64,000 bases of DNA from Bordetella parapertussis (GTDB lineage Bacteria > Pseudomonadota > Gammaproteobacteria > Burkholderiales > Burkholderiaceae_C), in the NCBI GenBank assembly GCA_945861305.1, contig CAMATW010000005.1, forward strand, positions 1-64,000. Reading direction: 5' to 3'. The position numbers and the translations under genes are program-made. The notes beneath the pieces are model-generated. The model was not told where the DNA came from. It saw only the letters and a list, made by a program, of their open reading frames with translations, and ran no database searches. Positions 33,286-43,481 of the stretch are shown one piece after another (within the stretch, counting starts at the first letter, position 1; every line of letters starts with the position of its first letter).

Positions 33286-34476
33286 ATGAATTTCAAAATC
33301 AAAGGCTGGGGTTACGTCGCACTGTTGTCTGCAGCCATGGTGGGCGGCGGCGCTTGGTATATGCGCTCTGCTGCGCCCAAGCAAGACGCCAGCAAAGCCG
33401 CGCCTTCCGCCTCTGTCGCACCAGTCGCCGCACCAATTTTTGAGATTCCTGCCAGCGACACCTTGGTTGCCACCGAGCAGCGCTTGGTTCAAAACCTCCC
33501 CATCTCTGGCAACCTCAAAGCCATCAACACCGTGGTCATCAAGTCGCGGGTAGCTGGCGAAATCACCCAACTGAGCTTGCGCGAGGGCGACTATGTCAAA
33601 GCTGGCCAAGTGGTGGCTCGCGTAGACCCCACCGAATACCAACGCAAGCTGCGCCAAGCCGAGCAACAAGCGGATGCCGCCAAAGCGCAGGTTGATATTG
33701 CCAAGCGCCAGTACGACAACAACAAATCGTTGGTCGACAAAGGCTTTATTTCATTGACAGCATTGGAAACTTCTTTTTCCAGTTTGTCTGGTGCTGAAGC
33801 TACTTACAAAGCCGCTTTGTCTGGCGCAGATGTGGCACGCAAAGTATTGGATGAAGCGGTTCTCACCTCGCCCATTTCAGGACAGGTCTCGGCGCGTTTG
33901 GCGCAACCGGGCGAGCGTGTGTCTGTCGATGTGCGTCTGCTTGAAGTGATCGACCTCAACAGCTTGGAACTTGAAGCCACCATGAGCCCCGCCGACTCCA
34001 TCGATGTGCGTGTGGGTCAGCAAGCCACACTGCAACTGGAAGGCCGCGAGCAAGCCGTCACCGCCAAAGTGCAGCGCATCAATCCCAATGTGCAAGCCGG
34101 CAGTCGCAGCGTGTTGGTGTATTTGCGCTTAGACAGCGTGAGCGGCTTGCGCCAAGGCTTGTACGGCCAAGGCCAACTCGCACTCGGTCAGCGTCATGTC
34201 GTCGCCATTCCACTTGACGCAGTGCGCACCGACAAACCCCAAGCTTATGTGCAAACCATCGACAACAACAAGGTGTTGCACCACGTCGTGAAAACAGGTT
34301 TGCGCGGTCAGTTACTGGGTCAAACCGACAACACAGTGTGGATAGAAGTCAGCGGCGTGCCCGCCAACAGCGTGGTATTGCGCGGCACAGCGGGTGCTTT
34401 GCGTGAAGGCTTGGCGGTTCGCTCGGGCAGCACACCTTCCGCCGCTTCCAACGTAACACCTAACAGCAAGCCCTAA
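33286..34476 (+). CDS. RND efflux periplasmic adaptor subunit
   Basis: A 396-aa membrane-fusion protein. One N-terminal membrane anchor (about residues 8-27) without a lipobox cysteine; a lipoyl/beta-barrel region with GEITQLSLREGDYVKAGQVVARVD; an alpha-hairpin (about 110-175, RQAEQQADAAKAQVDIAKRQ); and the second lipoyl half (LTSPISGQVSARLAQPGE). It bridges the inner-membrane pump encoded next (3-nt gap) and a TolC-like channel. Confidence 0.92.
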   Translation: MNFKIKGWGYVALLSAAMVGGGAWYMRSAAPKQDASKAAPSASVAPVAAPIFEIPASDTLVATEQRLVQNLPISGNLKAINTVVIKSRVAGEITQLSLREGDYVKAGQVVARVDPTEYQRKLRQAEQQADAAKAQVDIAKRQYDNNKSLVDKGFISLTALETSFSSLSGAEATYKAALSGADVARKVLDEAVLTSPISGQVSARLAQPGERVSVDVRLLEVIDLNSLELEATMSPADSIDVRVGQQATLQLEGREQAVTAKVQRINPNVQAGSRSVLVYLRLDSVSGLRQGLYGQGQLALGQRHVVAIPLDAVRTDKPQAYVQTIDNNKVLHHVVKTGLRGQLLGQTDNTVWIEVSGVPANSVVLRGTAGALREGLAVRSGSTPSAASNVTPNSKP

Positions 34477-34479
34477 GCC

Positions 34480-37400
34480 ATGTGGTTCACACAAGTCAGT
34501 TTGCGCAACCCGGTGTTTGCCACCATGATGATGCTTGCCTTGGTGGTACTGGGACTCTTCAGCTACGGTCGCCTCAAGATAGACCAATTCCCCAACATCG
34601 ATTTGCCGGTAGTGGTCATTACCACCGAGTACCCCGGTGCCTCACCCGAAATCATCGAGAGCGAGGTGAGCAAAAAAATTGAAGAAGCGGTCAACTCGAT
34701 CGCTGGCATCAGCGCCCTCACCTCACGCAGCTACGAAGGCTTATCCGTGGTGGTGATTGAATTTCAGCTGTATGTCAATGGCCGCAAAGCCGCTGACGAT
34801 GTGCGAGAAAAAGTCTCGAATGTGCACCCGTTTTTGCGTACCGATGTGAAAGAGTCACGCATCCTGCGCTTTGACCCCACCAGCCGCCCCATTTGGTCGG
34901 TGGCGGTGTTGCCCGACGATAAAGCCACTGGATTGAGCAAACCTTTGAGCAATGTGGAGTTGACCAACTGGGCCGACCAAGTCTTCAAAAAGCGACTTGA
35001 AAATGTTCGTGGCGTAGGCTCTGTGGCCTTGGTGGGCGGCACCAAACGTGAGATCAACCTCTACCTGAACCCGCAAGCCATGGAAGCGCTGGGCGTGACG
35101 GCAGACCAAGTGGTCGCCGCCGTTAGCAACGAAAACCAAGACCTGCCGGTGGGCTCGATTCGTTCGATCCAGCAAGACCGCGTGGTGCAGGTGCAAGCGC
35201 GCATGAAGCGCCCCGAGGACTTTGGCAACATCATCGTGGCTCGCAAAGGTGGTACCTATGTGCGCTTGTCGCAAGTTGCCAAGGTCAACGACGGCGCACA
35301 AGAGTTGGAGAACATGGCGCTGTACAACGGGCAACGCACGCTGTTGTTGTCTGTGGTCAAAGCCCAAGACGAGAACACCATCGAAGTGGTGGACGGCTTG
35401 ATAGACACCTTGGAGTCCATGCGTAAACAGCTGCCGCCAGGTGTGCGCCTAGAGCCCATTTTTGACGGCTCACGCCCCATTCGTGTGGCGGTCAATAACG
35501 TGCGAAAAACCCTCATCGAAGGCGCTTTGCTGACGGTGTTGATTGTGTTTTTGTTCTTGAACTCTTGGCGCTCGACCATCATCACGGGGCTGGCTTTGCC
35601 CATTGCAGTGATTGGCACTTTTTTGTTCATGAGCTTGTTTGGCTTTACCATCAACATGATGACCCTCATGGCCTTGTCGCTGTGCATCGGCTTGCTGATT
35701 GACGACGCTATCGTGGTTCGAGAAAACATTGTTCGCCATGTGCAAATGGGCAAAAACGCTTTTACCGCATCCATGGAGGGCACCAGAGAAATTGGATTAG
35801 CGGTGCTGGCCACCACGTTCTCTATCGTCGCTGTGTTTTTACCCATCGGATTCATGGAAGGCGTGATTGGCAAGTTCTTTCACGAGTTTGGTTTGACTAT
35901 CGTGGTGGCCGTGGTTATCTCCATGTTTGTCAGTTTCACCCTAGACCCCATGCTCTCAAGCGTGTGGCACGACCCCAGCATCCATATCCAAGGTCAATCC
36001 ACCAAGCCGCTCAACTGGTATGACAAATCGATTGGCCGGGTTACCGGATGGTTTGAAAGCACCACAGATCGGTTGAGCCATGTCTACCAGCGTTTGCTGG
36101 CGTGGGCTTTGTTGCATAAACTGAAAACCGTTTTAGCAGCGCTGGGTATTTTTATAGGCAGCATCTTCATGGTACCGCTATTGGGTACAGAGTTCGTACC
36201 AAAGTCGGACTACTCAGAGTCCACTGTCACTTTCTATGTGCCCGTCGGTTCATCTTTACAAGTGACCGAGCGCAAAGCGCAAGAAGTGGAAAAACTGCTG
36301 CGCAGTTTGCCCGAAGTGCGCTACACCTTGACCACCATCAATACCGGCAACGCAAATGGAAAAATTTACGCGAATGTGTATTTCCGGTTGGTAGACCGTG
36401 GTTTGCGTGAGCGCAACCTCAACAGCATCACGCCTGATGTTCGCCAGCGCTTGACGCAGTTGACCGGTATCACAGTCACCCATGTGGGGCAACTCGACAG
36501 CGTGAGTGGTGCCAAACAAATCGAGTTTTATTTGCTCGGCCCCGACCAAGCCGAGTTGGAGCGCTTAACCTCACAGGTCATGGCCAAGCTGCAAAACGTC
36601 AAAGGCTTTGTCGATATTGAGTCCAGTGTGAAGCCAAACAAGCCCACCATCGATATCGCCATCAAGCATGAAGCCGCCTCGGACTTTGGCATGAACGCAA
36701 GCAGCATTGCCAACCAATTGCGCACCTTGGTGGCCGGTCAAAACATCGGCGTGTGGCGAGCCAGCAACGACCAAACCTACGATGTGTTGGTACGCCTCTC
36801 TCCCGACTCTCGAACCGCACCGCAGGACCTGGAACGCCTGCCTTTTAACCTACCCCCAGCCGCGGACGGCAGCACCCGAACGGTCAAACTCAATCAAGTC
36901 GCACGGGTCAGCGAAGGCGTGGGCCCCAATCAAATCAACCGACGCGAGTTGTCGCGTGAAGTGTCTTTCAGCGGAAATGCCTTTGGCCGTGCCAGCGGAG
37001 ACGTGTCCAAAGAAATCCAATCCATCATGGCGGCCATACAATTGCCTGATGGTTACCGCTACCAATTTGGTGGTTCCACCAAAAACATGAAAGAGTCGTT
37101 TACCTTCGCAGTTTCGGCCTTGGTGATGGCGATTATTTTCATCTACATGATTTTGGCCAGTCAGTTCAAAAGTTTTTTGCAACCGCTGGCCTTGATGACC
37201 TCGCTGCCTCTCACCCTGATTGGCGTAGTCTTGGCTTTGATGTTGTTTCAGTCCACCTTGTCGCTGTTTTCTGTCATCGGTGTGATCATGCTCATGGGCT
37301 TGGTCACCAAGAATGCGATTTTGTTGCTGGACTTTGCCATCCGAGCTCGTGAAGGTTTGGACAATGGCGACGGCACACACGAAGCGCCCATGGGCCGCAG

Positions 37401-37677
37401 CGAGGCCTTGCTGATGGCCGCCAAGGTGCGCTTGCGCCCTATTTTGATGACCACCTTGGCCATGGTTTTTGGCATGTTGCCCCTTGCCTTGTCCACCAGC
37501 GAAGGTGCCGAGCAGCGAGCTCCCTTGGGGCAAGCGGTGATTGGTGGCGTCATTACTTCATCGTTGCTGACCTTGGTGGTGGTGCCGGTCGTGTATTGTT
37601 ATCTGGATGATCTGACGCAATGGCTCAAGCGCCTATGGGGCGTGACACCCGACAATACACAAAGCCGCGCTGGTTAA
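34480..37677 (+). CDS. RND efflux transporter permease, HAE-1 (AcrB/MexF-like)
   Basis: A 1,065-aa proton-driven pump with the duplicated RND layout: one helix, a large periplasmic loop, then six-helix blocks. The proton-relay pair is in GLLIDDAIVVREN (helix 4) and the matching Lys in GLVTKNAILLLDFAI (helix 10). The N-terminal FPNIDLPVVVITTEYPGASP and the loop LLGTEFVPKSDYSE are typical of the class. Substrate range cannot be predicted. Confidence 0.95.
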   Translation: MWFTQVSLRNPVFATMMMLALVVLGLFSYGRLKIDQFPNIDLPVVVITTEYPGASPEIIESEVSKKIEEAVNSIAGISALTSRSYEGLSVVVIEFQLYVNGRKAADDVREKVSNVHPFLRTDVKESRILRFDPTSRPIWSVAVLPDDKATGLSKPLSNVELTNWADQVFKKRLENVRGVGSVALVGGTKREINLYLNPQAMEALGVTADQVVAAVSNENQDLPVGSIRSIQQDRVVQVQARMKRPEDFGNIIVARKGGTYVRLSQVAKVNDGAQELENMALYNGQRTLLLSVVKAQDENTIEVVDGLIDTLESMRKQLPPGVRLEPIFDGSRPIRVAVNNVRKTLIEGALLTVLIVFLFLNSWRSTIITGLALPIAVIGTFLFMSLFGFTINMMTLMALSLCIGLLIDDAIVVRENIVRHVQMGKNAFTASMEGTREIGLAVLATTFSIVAVFLPIGFMEGVIGKFFHEFGLTIVVAVVISMFVSFTLDPMLSSVWHDPSIHIQGQSTKPLNWYDKSIGRVTGWFESTTDRLSHVYQRLLAWALLHKLKTVLAALGIFIGSIFMVPLLGTEFVPKSDYSESTVTFYVPVGSSLQVTERKAQEVEKLLRSLPEVRYTLTTINTGNANGKIYANVYFRLVDRGLRERNLNSITPDVRQRLTQLTGITVTHVGQLDSVSGAKQIEFYLLGPDQAELERLTSQVMAKLQNVKGFVDIESSVKPNKPTIDIAIKHEAASDFGMNASSIANQLRTLVAGQNIGVWRASNDQTYDVLVRLSPDSRTAPQDLERLPFNLPPAADGSTRTVKLNQVARVSEGVGPNQINRRELSREVSFSGNAFGRASGDVSKEIQSIMAAIQLPDGYRYQFGGSTKNMKESFTFAVSALVMAIIFIYMILASQFKSFLQPLALMTSLPLTLIGVVLALMLFQSTLSLFSVIGVIMLMGLVTKNAILLLDFAIRAREGLDNGDGTHEAPMGRSEALLMAAKVRLRPILMTTLAMVFGMLPLALSTSEGAEQRAPLGQAVIGGVITSSLLTLVVVPVVYCYLDDLTQWLKRLWGVTPDNTQSRAG

Positions 37678-37710
37678 AATTTCACCAATGAGCCGCTACA
37701 AAGAATCGCT

Positions 37711-38364
37711 ATGAACACAGAACTTGCCCGCTTCAACATGGTTGAACAGCAGATCCGACCTTGGAATGTGCTGGACCACGCCGTGCTTGAGCAGTTGACG
37801 TTTGTGGACCGCAGCCTGTTTGTGCCAAGCGCTTTTGAAGAGTTGGCCTTTAGCGATACCGAAATTCCCCTCCTGCATGGCGAAACCATGCTGGCACCTC
37901 GTGTCGCGGCCAGATTGGCACAAGACCTGCTGCTAAAGCCCACTGACCGTGTGCTGGAAATTGGGACTGGCAGTGGCTACCTCACCGCCTTGCTGGCCAG
38001 TTTGTCAGCCACGGTGCTAAGCCTAGAGTGCCACGCCGATTTGTTGGCGCAAGCACACACCCATTTGCAGCAAGCTGGCATTGCCAACGCCCAACTGCGC
38101 CAAAGCAGTGGCGTCCCCAATGACCTGCCCAAGGCATCGTTTGATGCCATTGTGCTGACAGGCTCTGTCGCGCAGGTGCCTACTGAGATACTTGATCTGC
38201 TCAAAACCGGCGGGCGCTTGATGGCGGTTGTCGGCAAAGAACCTATCATGCAAGCAACACGCTTTACCCGCGCCAACCACGGCGATGTGCATACGCAAGT
38301 ATTGTGGGACGTGGTACTTCCACGCTTACACGGTTTTGCGCAAACACCTGCTTTTCAATTTTGA
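37711..38364 (+). CDS. Protein-L-isoaspartate O-methyltransferase-like protein
   Basis: A 217-aa SAM methyltransferase of the Pcm family. MVEQQIRPWNVLD, FVPSAFEELAFSDTEIPL, LEIGTGSGYLTALLASL (SAM site) and VPTEILDLLKTGGRLMAVVG are visible. It may repair isoaspartyl damage, but in this clade such genes sit beside tolC-like genes and may not be true repair enzymes. It lies inside the efflux cluster, 33 nt after the RND gene and 23 nt before the TolC-like gene. Confidence 0.88.
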   Translation: MNTELARFNMVEQQIRPWNVLDHAVLEQLTFVDRSLFVPSAFEELAFSDTEIPLLHGETMLAPRVAARLAQDLLLKPTDRVLEIGTGSGYLTALLASLSATVLSLECHADLLAQAHTHLQQAGIANAQLRQSSGVPNDLPKASFDAIVLTGSVAQVPTEILDLLKTGGRLMAVVGKEPIMQATRFTRANHGDVHTQVLWDVVLPRLHGFAQTPAFQF

Positions 38365-38387
38365 AACGCTCACCCCAAAGGAAGACC

Positions 38388-39731
38388 ATGCGTTCTTTTC
38401 GCCCCTTGCCCCTTATGTCGGCCATGGCTTTGGCCTTTTGTGGCGTGGCCCATGGTCAAAGCTTGCTTGAACTCTACGACTCAGCCCGAGGCTTTGACGC
38501 CAATTACCAATCGGTACAAGCGCAATTTGAAGCCACGCGGTTGAAGTCTGTCCAGGCCCAGGCCAAACTCGGGCCCACGGGCAGTTTGAGTGTCAATGTT
38601 TCTAAAAATAACTTCAATTACGATCCCGTCAAAACGTCCGCCACCAACCCTGGCTTCACTAGGTTTTACGGGGCAAACACCGCGACCGTTTTAGGCTCGC
38701 AACCCCTTTACCGCCCCGCCGACAAAGCCGAAGTTGCTCAAAGCAGTTTGCAAATACAAGTGGTGCAAGAGCAACTCGCCTCTGCTGAACAAGACTTGAT
38801 GGTGCGTGTCAGCCAAGCCTACTTCGACGTATTGGCGGCTCAAGACACCGTGACCTTTGTGCAAGCCCAAAAAACCGCAGTCGCCGAGCAACTCGCCTCT
38901 GCCAAGCGCAACTTTGAGGTTGGCACCGCCACCATCACCGACACCCGCGAAGCGCAAGCGGGCTTCGACTTGGTCACAGCGCAAGAAATTGCCGCGCAAA
39001 ATGATTTGCAGGTCAAAAAGCTCGCGCTCGATCAAGTGGTGGGCAAAATCGGTACCCAGCCTAAATCTATGCTATCTAAGGCAGAGCCCAGCCCTTTGAG
39101 TCCCGCCCAAGTAGAAGAGTGGGTCAGTATGAGTTCAGAAAAAAATTCGACCTTGCGTCAAGCAGTGATTGGCTTGCAAGTCACTGAACTTGAAACCCAA
39201 AAAGCCAAAGCGGCCTTGAAACCCACAGTGGATTTGCAGCTTAGCCATACGTTCAATAACAACACGAATGGCTCGGCCGCTTCCACCAGCGGTCTGACAT
39301 CCAACCTCACCACCGGCGCGGTGGTGTTGTCTTGGCCTTTTTACACTGGCAACGCCCTGGACAACCGCGTACGCGAAACGCTCTCGCTGACACATAAAGC
39401 CCAAGCCGACTTAGACGCAGCATCTCGCACAGTCGCGCAAAGCACCCGCAGTGCATTTTTTGGGGTGATGTCGGGTGTCAGCCAAGTCAAGGCCTTAGAA
39501 GCCGCTGTCGAGTCCAGCCAAGTCGCTCTAGAAGCCAATAAATTGGGCTACAGCGTGGGTGTGCGTATCAATATGAACGTGCTTGATGCGCAAAGCAAAT
39601 TGTTCGACACCAAAGCCAAATTGGCCAAGGCACGCTATGACGTGCTGATGGGCAGTCTGCGCTTGCGCCAAGTCAGCGGCACCTTGCAATTGCAAGACCT
39701 GCAAGGTATCAATAACCTGCTCGAGCCTTGA
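38388..39731 (+). CDS. TolC-family outer membrane efflux protein
   Basis: A 447-aa outer-membrane channel. A signal peptide (MRSFRPLPLMSAMALAFC...) probably ends at AHG-Q, residue 24. Two repeats of long helices and short strands follow; RDTREAQ-like TDTREAQAGFDLVTAQEI and the C-terminal GYSVGVRINMNVLDAQSKLF are typical TolC segments. The frame opens at 38304, but AAAGGAAG before the ATG at 38388 and the signal sequence fix the start. It likely completes the RND system and may also serve type I secretion. Confidence 0.93.
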   Translation: MRSFRPLPLMSAMALAFCGVAHGQSLLELYDSARGFDANYQSVQAQFEATRLKSVQAQAKLGPTGSLSVNVSKNNFNYDPVKTSATNPGFTRFYGANTATVLGSQPLYRPADKAEVAQSSLQIQVVQEQLASAEQDLMVRVSQAYFDVLAAQDTVTFVQAQKTAVAEQLASAKRNFEVGTATITDTREAQAGFDLVTAQEIAAQNDLQVKKLALDQVVGKIGTQPKSMLSKAEPSPLSPAQVEEWVSMSSEKNSTLRQAVIGLQVTELETQKAKAALKPTVDLQLSHTFNNNTNGSAASTSGLTSNLTTGAVVLSWPFYTGNALDNRVRETLSLTHKAQADLDAASRTVAQSTRSAFFGVMSGVSQVKALEAAVESSQVALEANKLGYSVGVRINMNVLDAQSKLFDTKAKLAKARYDVLMGSLRLRQVSGTLQLQDLQGINNLLEP

Positions 39732-39735
39732 TCCC

Positions 39736-41028
39736 TTAAGCGGACTTTTTAGGCTTGTCCAACCAAGTCGCCAAGGCTTTCACGCAATGCGCCACAGCAC
39801 CTTGGTGACTGCTGGCAAACAGTTGGGCAGCCTGTGACATTTGTTGTTGAAGTTGACGGTCTATAGCGATAGCCAACGCCGTAGCCATCGCGGTCGCCAT
39901 ATCGGTACAACGCAGACCCGCTTGGGCCTCAATAGCCCACTCTGCTGCTTGCTTGAAATTAAACGTATGCGGCCCCATCACCACCGGACAGGAACAAGCA
40001 CAGGCCTCAATGAGGTTTTGCCCTCCCAAAGGCGCAAAACTGCCCCCTAACAAGGCCGCACTGGCAACGCCATAGTAAAGCGGCATCTCGCCCAACGAGT
40101 CGCCCAACACCAATCCAACTTCTTGGGGTGCGGCCGTGTGCGCCACATCCGCAGGCCACTGACTGCGCCGCTGCCAAGGCAAGCCCGAGGCTTGCAACAA
40201 GTCGGCCACTTCATCAAAGCGTTGCGGATGACGCGGCACGATCCACCACTGCGCTTGTTGCAGGTACTCGGGGTGCAGTTGCAAGACCTGCAGGAACATC
40301 GCCTCCTCGCCTTCACGCGAGATCGCCAACAGCACCACGGGTCGTGCAGTCAAAGCATGGCGCCAAGCTTGTCCTGCAGTCAGTAACTGCGGGTCGGGAA
40401 CAGCATCAAATTTCAAATTTCCCATGACTGCATTCACGGGTGCACCAAGGCTGCGCAAACGCTTGGCATCTTCCTCGGTTTGCGCCCACACCGCACGCAA
40501 ACTGCTGAAAGCTGGCTTGGCAAGGGCCGACCAGCGCAGTGCTTTGCGCCAAGAGAGCTCGCTCAAACGGGCATTGGCTAGGACCAGTGGAACACCTTGT
40601 CTATGGGCCACAACGGTCAGGTTGGGCCACACCTCTGTGTCGATCAACACGCCCATACGGGGTTGGAAATGCCGCAAGAATCGCGCTACCGCATCTGGGG
40701 TGTCCCACGGCAACCATGCTTGCACATCCCCCTCACGCAACAGGCTGACGCCTTCACTGCGTCCTGTGGCTGTGCCGTGGGTGAGCAACAAGCGCAGATC
40801 GGGGTAGGCAAGACGCAAGGCCTTGATGAAGGAGCGAATAGCACGGGTCTCACCCAAAGACACAGCATGTATCCACAAAGCGCCGCTGGATGCAGCTTGG
40901 CTGTAATAACCAAAGCGCTCGGCGATGGCTTGTCCATAAACCGGTTCGCGCTTGGCTCGCAGTTGTAGTTTCAGCCACAGCAGCGGCGACAAAGCCCACA
41001 TCAAACAGGAATAGAGGAAACGCGTCAT
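39736..41028 (-). CDS. waaA: 3-deoxy-D-manno-octulosonic acid (Kdo) transferase
   Basis: A 430-aa glycosyltransferase adding Kdo to lipid IVA. An N-terminal membrane anchor (LWALSPLLWLKLQLRAK) is followed by GYYSQAASSGALWIHAVSLG (with the family's ALWIHAVSLGE), LLTHGTATG, IDTEVWPN and the C-terminal GGSFAPLGGQNLIEACACSC. The start overlaps the end of waaC by 4 nt. Last gene of a three-gene LPS-core operon, convergent with the TolC-like gene. Confidence 0.95.
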   Translation of the reverse strand: MTRFLYSCLMWALSPLLWLKLQLRAKREPVYGQAIAERFGYYSQAASSGALWIHAVSLGETRAIRSFIKALRLAYPDLRLLLTHGTATGRSEGVSLLREGDVQAWLPWDTPDAVARFLRHFQPRMGVLIDTEVWPNLTVVAHRQGVPLVLANARLSELSWRKALRWSALAKPAFSSLRAVWAQTEEDAKRLRSLGAPVNAVMGNLKFDAVPDPQLLTAGQAWRHALTARPVVLLAISREGEEAMFLQVLQLHPEYLQQAQWWIVPRHPQRFDEVADLLQASGLPWQRRSQWPADVAHTAAPQEVGLVLGDSLGEMPLYYGVASAALLGGSFAPLGGQNLIEACACSCPVVMGPHTFNFKQAAEWAIEAQAGLRCTDMATAMATALAIAIDRQLQQQMSQAAQLFASSHQGAVAHCVKALATWLDKPKKSA

Positions 41029-42005
41029 GGCGGAAGAGACCTAGAAGCCATGCAGGCAGCCAAAGCGGACAAGACAGTTGCTGTGGACGGCGTGGGCTTG
41101 GCAAAGACGCTTTGCTGCCATGCACAGCCCTTGGGTCCGGTTCGCCATGCGGTATCGAAGTTGTAAATCTGAACATGCGGCAACCCTAAGGCCACCGCGA
41201 TGTGGCTGACCCCGCTGTCCACACCAACCACTCCCGCACAAGCAGCCAAACGTTGTGCCAGTTCCACCAAATCGCAGCGCGACCAAATGACGGCACTGGG
41301 GCAGGCACTGGCCACAGCTTGCGCGGTTTGTAGCTCGGCATCGTTGGCATGTGGCAAAGCCAAGGCAAAACCTTGTTGCTGCAAAGCATGAGCCAAAGCC
41401 TGCCAATGCGCGAGCGGCCAGGCTTTGTCTGCTCGTGAACTGCCGTGCACCAAAGCGACCGTGCGAGCTGGCACATCCGGGTGGGGCAAGGCTTGCAAAG
41501 CGGTTTGCAAGTGGGTGGGCAGCGCATAGCCCAGTGCTTGAGCGCACACATGACGGGCACGGTCCAAGGCATGGCTGTGCCACTCGCAAGACACCGCCAT
41601 ATCGGCCACCCAGCGCGTTGGCGCTTCATAGCCCGAGCCTTCGGTGCGGTTGGCCATGGCGTAGCGTTTGCCGTTGGGAGTGAGCTTGGCCAGTTTGGAG
41701 ATCAGTGCGGATTTGCTTAAGCCCTGTAAATCAATCACAGCGTCATAGGCGCTGCTTTGCAGGTCTTGTTGAAAGCTGCGCCAAGCTTGGCGGGTATCGA
41801 TACTCCACCAGCGCTTGCGCCACTGACGCAAATTGCAGGGGATGATGCGCTTGACCGCGGGACACAGTTTGAGCAAAGGCGCGAACGCGGGTTCGACCAC
41901 CCAGTCGATGTGCATATCAGGTACTTGTGCTTGCAGATCCATGGCCGCTGGCAAGCTGTGCACCACATCGCCCAACGAGGACAGCTTGACCAGCAATACC
42001 CTCAA
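41025..42005 (-). CDS. waaC: LPS heptosyltransferase I
   Basis: A 326-aa GT9 enzyme adding the first heptose to Kdo2-lipid A. RVLLVKLSSLGDVVHSLPAA at the N-terminus, DWVVEPAFAPLL, IDLQGLSKSALIS and the C-terminal GVDSGVSHIAVALGLPHVQIY motifs are diagnostic. It overlaps both neighbours by 4 nt (phosphohexomutase upstream, waaA downstream). Confidence 0.94.
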   Translation of the reverse strand: MRVLLVKLSSLGDVVHSLPAAMDLQAQVPDMHIDWVVEPAFAPLLKLCPAVKRIIPCNLRQWRKRWWSIDTRQAWRSFQQDLQSSAYDAVIDLQGLSKSALISKLAKLTPNGKRYAMANRTEGSGYEAPTRWVADMAVSCEWHSHALDRARHVCAQALGYALPTHLQTALQALPHPDVPARTVALVHGSSRADKAWPLAHWQALAHALQQQGFALALPHANDAELQTAQAVASACPSAVIWSRCDLVELAQRLAACAGVVGVDSGVSHIAVALGLPHVQIYNFDTAWRTGPKGCAWQQSVFAKPTPSTATVLSALAACMASRSLPP

Positions 42006-43402
42006 TGCGCCGCCTCTTGCACCTGCGCATCAGGTTTGACTTGGCGCAGCAGGGCCATCATGTCAGACTCAATACGCGCCAAGGCTTGCGGTGTTTGACC
42101 CTCAAAGCGCAGCACCAGCACAGGCGTGGTGTTGGAGGCGCGAACCAAGCCAAAACCATCAGTCCAGTCGATGCGCACGCCGTCGATGTCGCACAACACC
42201 GGCTGATGTTCTGTAGAAGGCAAACCTTGTGTCTGTGCTCGTTTCAGCAACTCGGCGGTAACGCGGTGCGGCTCGCCCTCAACACAAGCCACGTTCAGCT
42301 CCGGCGTGGACTGGCTGGTGGGCAAAGCATGCAACACCGCGTTGGCATCGGGCGAGCGGCTGACGATTTCCAACAAGCGGCAACCCGCATAGGTGCCGTC
42401 GTCAAAGCCATACCAGCGTTCTTTGAAAAACACATGGCCGCTCATCTCGCCACCCAGCGGAGAGTCGATGGCTTTCATTTGCGCTTTGATGAGGGAGTGT
42501 CCGGTTTTGAACATCACAGGCACACCGCCTGCAGCACGAATGGCTGGGGCGAGTTGTTGCGAGCACTTGACGTCATAGACGATAGAACCACCAGGTACAC
42601 GGCTTAAGACATCTTGTGCAAACAACATCATCTGTCGGTCGGGGTAGATGGTTTGCCCGTCATTCGTCACGATACCTAAACGATCACCATCACCATCAAA
42701 AGCCAAGCCCAACTCAGCGCCCGTGGTTTGCAAAGCAGCGATCAGGTCTTTCAAGTTTTCGGGTTTGCTAGGGTCGGGGTGGTGATTGGGAAAGTCGCCA
42801 TCCACATCGCTAAAGAGTTCAATCACCTCACAACCAATGGCACGAAAAACAGCAGGGGCTGAAGCACCTGCTATACCGTTGCCGCTGTCGACCACGATGC
42901 GCATAGGGCGGCTTAAATGAATGTCTTGCACGATACGCTCTTGATAGGCTTGGTTCACGCTGACTTGCTGGACACTGCCGCCTGCAAGCAGTTGCCAACT
43001 TTCATCTTGCATCATTTGACGCAGACCTTGAATTTCGTCGCCGTAAATCGCTCTGCCAGCCATCACCATTTTGAAGCCGTTGTAGTCCTTGGGGTTGTGG
43101 CTACCAGTGATTTGAATACCACTGTGGCACAAGGTGTTGGCAGCGAAATAAAGCTGTGGCGTAGTAACCATGCCCACATCGATCACTTCTACACCGGCGT
43201 CCACCAAGCCTTGTATCAGCGCCAACGCCAAAGAGGGCCCGCTCAGGCGACCATCACGACCCACAGCTACCTTGGTTTCACCAAGCGCCAAAGCTTGAGT
43301 GCCGAAAGCGCGTCCCAGCGCCAGTGCGATCGAGGGGTTAAGCGATGAAGGCACCACACCGCGAATGTCATAGGCCTTAAAAACAGAGGCTTCAATTTGC
43401 AT
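42002..43402 (-). CDS. Phosphomannomutase/phosphoglucomutase (AlgC-like)
   Basis: A 466-aa phosphohexomutase interconverting hexose 1- and 6-phosphates for LPS and exopolysaccharide sugars. Phosphoserine loop TGSHNPKDYNGFKM (about residue 99), metal loop AFDGDGDRLGIV and the sugar-binding GGEMSGHVFFKERW are present; KAYDIRGVVP near the start and a phosphate-binding RASNTTPVLVLRFEG near the end complete the four domains. It is the first gene of the operon with waaC and waaA and divergent from ogt. Confidence 0.93.
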   Translation of the reverse strand: MQIEASVFKAYDIRGVVPSSLNPSIALALGRAFGTQALALGETKVAVGRDGRLSGPSLALALIQGLVDAGVEVIDVGMVTTPQLYFAANTLCHSGIQITGSHNPKDYNGFKMVMAGRAIYGDEIQGLRQMMQDESWQLLAGGSVQQVSVNQAYQERIVQDIHLSRPMRIVVDSGNGIAGASAPAVFRAIGCEVIELFSDVDGDFPNHHPDPSKPENLKDLIAALQTTGAELGLAFDGDGDRLGIVTNDGQTIYPDRQMMLFAQDVLSRVPGGSIVYDVKCSQQLAPAIRAAGGVPVMFKTGHSLIKAQMKAIDSPLGGEMSGHVFFKERWYGFDDGTYAGCRLLEIVSRSPDANAVLHALPTSQSTPELNVACVEGEPHRVTAELLKRAQTQGLPSTEHQPVLCDIDGVRIDWTDGFGLVRASNTTPVLVLRFEGQTPQALARIESDMMALLRQVKPDAQVQEAAH

Positions 43403-43481
43403 CGCGGTATTGTAGAAGCTGAGCTTGGCCAGACCGTCATCGCTCCATCGTATGATTGCCTACAGAACTTTCCCACATCAC

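Noticed and set aside
36850-37533. 227-codon minus-strand frame inside the RND pump gene
   Set aside because: Antisense to highly conserved RND sequence, with no start signal.
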